A DNA stretch of 64,000 nucleotides, taken from the NCBI GenBank assembly GCA_963575745.1, contig CAUYUJ010014605.1, forward strand, positions 245,474 through 309,473, in the 5' to 3' direction. The notes under the pieces are model-generated. The model had not been told where the DNA came from and made no database searches. It worked only from the letters and a program-made list of their open reading frames with translations. This DNA comes from Prorocentrum cordatum (lineage: Eukaryota; Sar; Dinophyceae; Prorocentrales; Prorocentraceae). Both the position numbers and the translations under genes were made by a program. Below are positions 61,871-64,000 of this stretch, in pieces; the stretch's first letter is position 1; each line of letters starts with the position of its first letter.

Positions 61871-62895
61871 CTGCGGGCAAGACAGAAACTCAGAACCTCG
61901 CCGGTATCAGGCGTCGACCTCACAGTGGCTGGGGCTCTGTCTAGCAGTCTGCGCACGCCTCGAAAAGCGCCGAGACGCGCGCGCGGCTGCTCCCCGGCGG
62001 CGACGTCGAGCAGCGCGCTGGCCACGCTGTGCGCCCAGGTCGCCTCTGCAGAAACTCGGGGCCAGCGGGCGCCGGCAACGGGAAGCCGACGGCACCGCCG
62101 CGGCTCGGCACGGCAAGCTCGCCCCTTGTGCTTGACCCTGTCACACTCCGCCAGGTAGATGTCGATCCACTCATCCTCGGCGGCGTCGAGGAAGCGCTGC
62201 CAAGCAATGGTGAGGTGGCCCCTGGTGCTGCTGTCGCGCTCGACCTGGTCCAGCACCCTCTCCTGCCCGCCAGCAAGCAAGCCCTGAAGTTCTTGGCCGA
62301 TCTCGCTCCAGCGCTCGCCGTACGCATGGCGATCGCAACGCGCGGGCCGCTGGGCAGGGAAGGGCTCGGGCACCTCCGCGACCCTGACCCGTGGCTTTCG
62401 GCGCGAGGCCTCCAGCTCCAAGATGACGAGCTTGCGCGGGTAGACAGGTGACCCGCTGACCACTCGGATGTCGGTCACCTTGAGTCCTCGCGAGACGATG
62501 AACAGATCGATCGTCCTCTTCGACTGCGCGCAGGCGGGCTCCGACGTGTCCGCGACGACGGCGTCGAAGAGCCTCTGCGCGCCCAACTTCGCCAGCTCCT
62601 GCTCGGCGCAGTCGAAGTCGCCCCCGACCGCGCACGGGCGACCATGCTCCCGCAGCCTGCAGGCCAGGTCTTTCAGCGAGGGCCTGGTAGTTGAACGCGT
62701 TGACGCCAGCGCCTGACTGCAGGTGCATGTTAGCCAGCACGATGTCACCGCGCAGTGGCCCAGAGTGATGTAGACGCGCACGCGCCCCTCGCGTGGGACG
62801 AACGGGCGTGACCCCAGCACGGCGGCAAGCCCATGCTCGCTGCGCACACGCGCGAGCAGCCCCCCCGTCGCCAGCCATCCAGCCAACGACGGCAC
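61852..62895 (-). pseudogene. LINE 2 AP-type endonuclease
   Basis: EEP signs: VVGGDFDCAEQEL-like AVGGDFDCAEQELAKLG (GGDFN with Asn to Asp), RTIDLFIVSRGL. Between about 62765 and 62690 the sense lies in the next frame (DIVLANMHLQSGAGVNAFNY, with the expected N-x-H), so two cancelling frame changes flank it. The N-terminal active-site Asn/Glu strand is not found. Confidence 0.65.
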
Positions 62896-63049
62896 CGCGG
62901 CTGCACCGCAAGCACGAAGTCCCTATACGACGAAGAGCCTCTTCAGCGCCCGTCGCGCGTGCTTGTCCCAGCCGGGTTTCCTGATATGACGTCGCAGCCG
63001 ACCCGGTCCTCGATGAGACACCTGTCGACGTTCGAATAAGATTTCATTC

Positions 63050-64000
63050 TCAGCGGCGCGATGCTCCAGGACTGGGCACGGCTACCCCAGCCGCGGCTTC
63101 TTGGCCTCGACCGCGGCCTCGTGCTTCTGCCTGAGGGTGGGCCTGGAAATCCTCGACGGACTCCCGCTTCGCGGGGTCGGAGCCGACGAAATCCGAGGCG
63201 GCGGCCTGGAACGCGTCACCCGTGGCAAACTCCAGCGGGCCCCCTACGAGGTCCACGTCGAAGCCGTCGCCAGCGGCGACGTCCGCAGCGGCAGCCCCAG
63301 CTGCAGCCCCACAGCCGCTTGCTGGGGCGCCCGCGGCGCCACCGCCCGCTGCGACTGGTTCAGGAATGAGCTGCCAATACTCCTGCCAGCAGCGCGGAAG
63401 GGGGCCCGGCAGGTCCTCGCTGAGCTGGAGGTTGGGGATCTCCAGGGACGCACCCACGACGCCCTCGAGATTCTGTGCGTGGCCGATGAGTTCGCCAACG
63501 TCGCACTTGGGCGCGGCGCCATGCGTGGGCGCGGTGTCGTTGGCGAGCGCGGCCTTGGCCCTGGAGGCGGCGGAGTCCAGCTCGACCTGTAGCTGCGCGA
63601 CCTTCTCCTTCTGCATGAAAGAAGCCTGGAGCGCCTCAGCAGCCAGCTTCTGCTTCTTCTCGTAGTCCACCTTGGCTTGCTGCAGCCACTTGCAAGCTTC
63701 GTCCGCCTTCGCTTGCGCAGACTTGACCGTCTTGATCTCAAAGAACGTGCCCAGCTGCTGATGGAGCAGGAAGGGCGACTGCCGCAGGCTGTGCTTGTCG
63801 CTGGCGGCCAGCGTGGCGGACAGCAGCTCGAAGTCGGCATCGCTGAGTGCCAGGAAGCGGTCGCGGGCCTCGGGCGAGAGCTTGGGCGGCGGCGCCCCAC
63901 AGCCCCCGCCACCTCCACGCTTCGGCTTCTGCACGATGTGCCACGGGCGGGAGACGCCAGCACCATCCGCCCAAGGCGGTGGCAACACCAGCTTGTCCTC
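63050..64000 (-). pseudogene. LINE 2 ORF1, coiled coil, partial
   Basis: Open to the window edge, so the start is outside. KLSPEARDRFLALSDADFEL, a long helix (AQAKADEACKWLQQAKVDYE, LQVELDSAASRAKAAL), then an Ala/Gly/Asp-rich region and an Arg/Gly tail. No zinc finger in the visible part. Placement before the endonuclease supports ORF1. Confidence 0.6.

Larger units (their letters stand above)
56645..64000 (-). mobile_element. LINE-type non-LTR retrotransposon 2, decayed, 5-prime end outside window
   Basis: Minus-strand order: ORF1 coiled coil, endonuclease, RT, post-RT region, zinc knuckle, RNase H, and a C-terminal C-x2-CG...PC motif. Sequence differs strongly from LINE 1, so it is another lineage. 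Frame changes occur near 62765, 62690, 61865, 60437 and several times after 58247. A 1.15-kb minisatellite interrupts the post-RT region at 59040-60185. ORF1 is open to the last base of the window. Confidence 0.8.

Overview
The window reads as GC-rich, gene-poor nuclear DNA of a dinoflagellate. Three things support this. A 22-base stretch at 15827-15848 matches the dinoflagellate spliced leader at 21 of 22 positions. The autonomous transposons are of types known from these genomes: LINEs with an endonuclease, RT and RNase H, and a copia element with a methyltransferase-like domain. The DNA is saturated with short inverted-repeat elements and trinucleotide tracts. Species cannot be fixed from sequence alone.

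Layout. 1-3645: an 80-bp tandem repeat, then two adjacent 1.6-kb units, each an array of about fifteen 90-bp repeats bounded by the inverted motif CCCAACCAT. 3646-28700: intergenic mosaic of microsatellites, fold-back elements, at least four small TIR families, the spliced-leader relic, a weak acidic coding candidate and a 102-bp array nested in a MITE. 28700-35700 (minus): a decayed LINE with ORF1, endonuclease, RT, zinc knuckle and RNase H. 35700-39370: degenerate GC-rich minisatellites and ATG/ATGT microsatellites. 39373-51048 (minus): a third array unit, split by a 9.6-kb copia retrotransposon (40535-50153) with 190-bp LTRs and a 4-bp target duplication. 51364-53283: a fourth array unit, interrupted by 0.9 kb that carries the last exon of an SF1 helicase. 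53284-56640: repeats. 56645-64000 (minus): a second decayed LINE that runs off the window and is split by a 1.15-kb C-rich inverted-repeat minisatellite.

No intact host gene is visible. All three autonomous elements carry several frameshifts or stops, so none could be translated whole as given, although assembly errors in G, C and T runs may explain some breaks. The very long open frames across the arrays and trinucleotide tracts are artefacts of repeat units whose length is a multiple of three. What interacts here is nested insertion: copia into an array unit, a helicase exon into another, an array unit into a MITE, and a minisatellite into a LINE.
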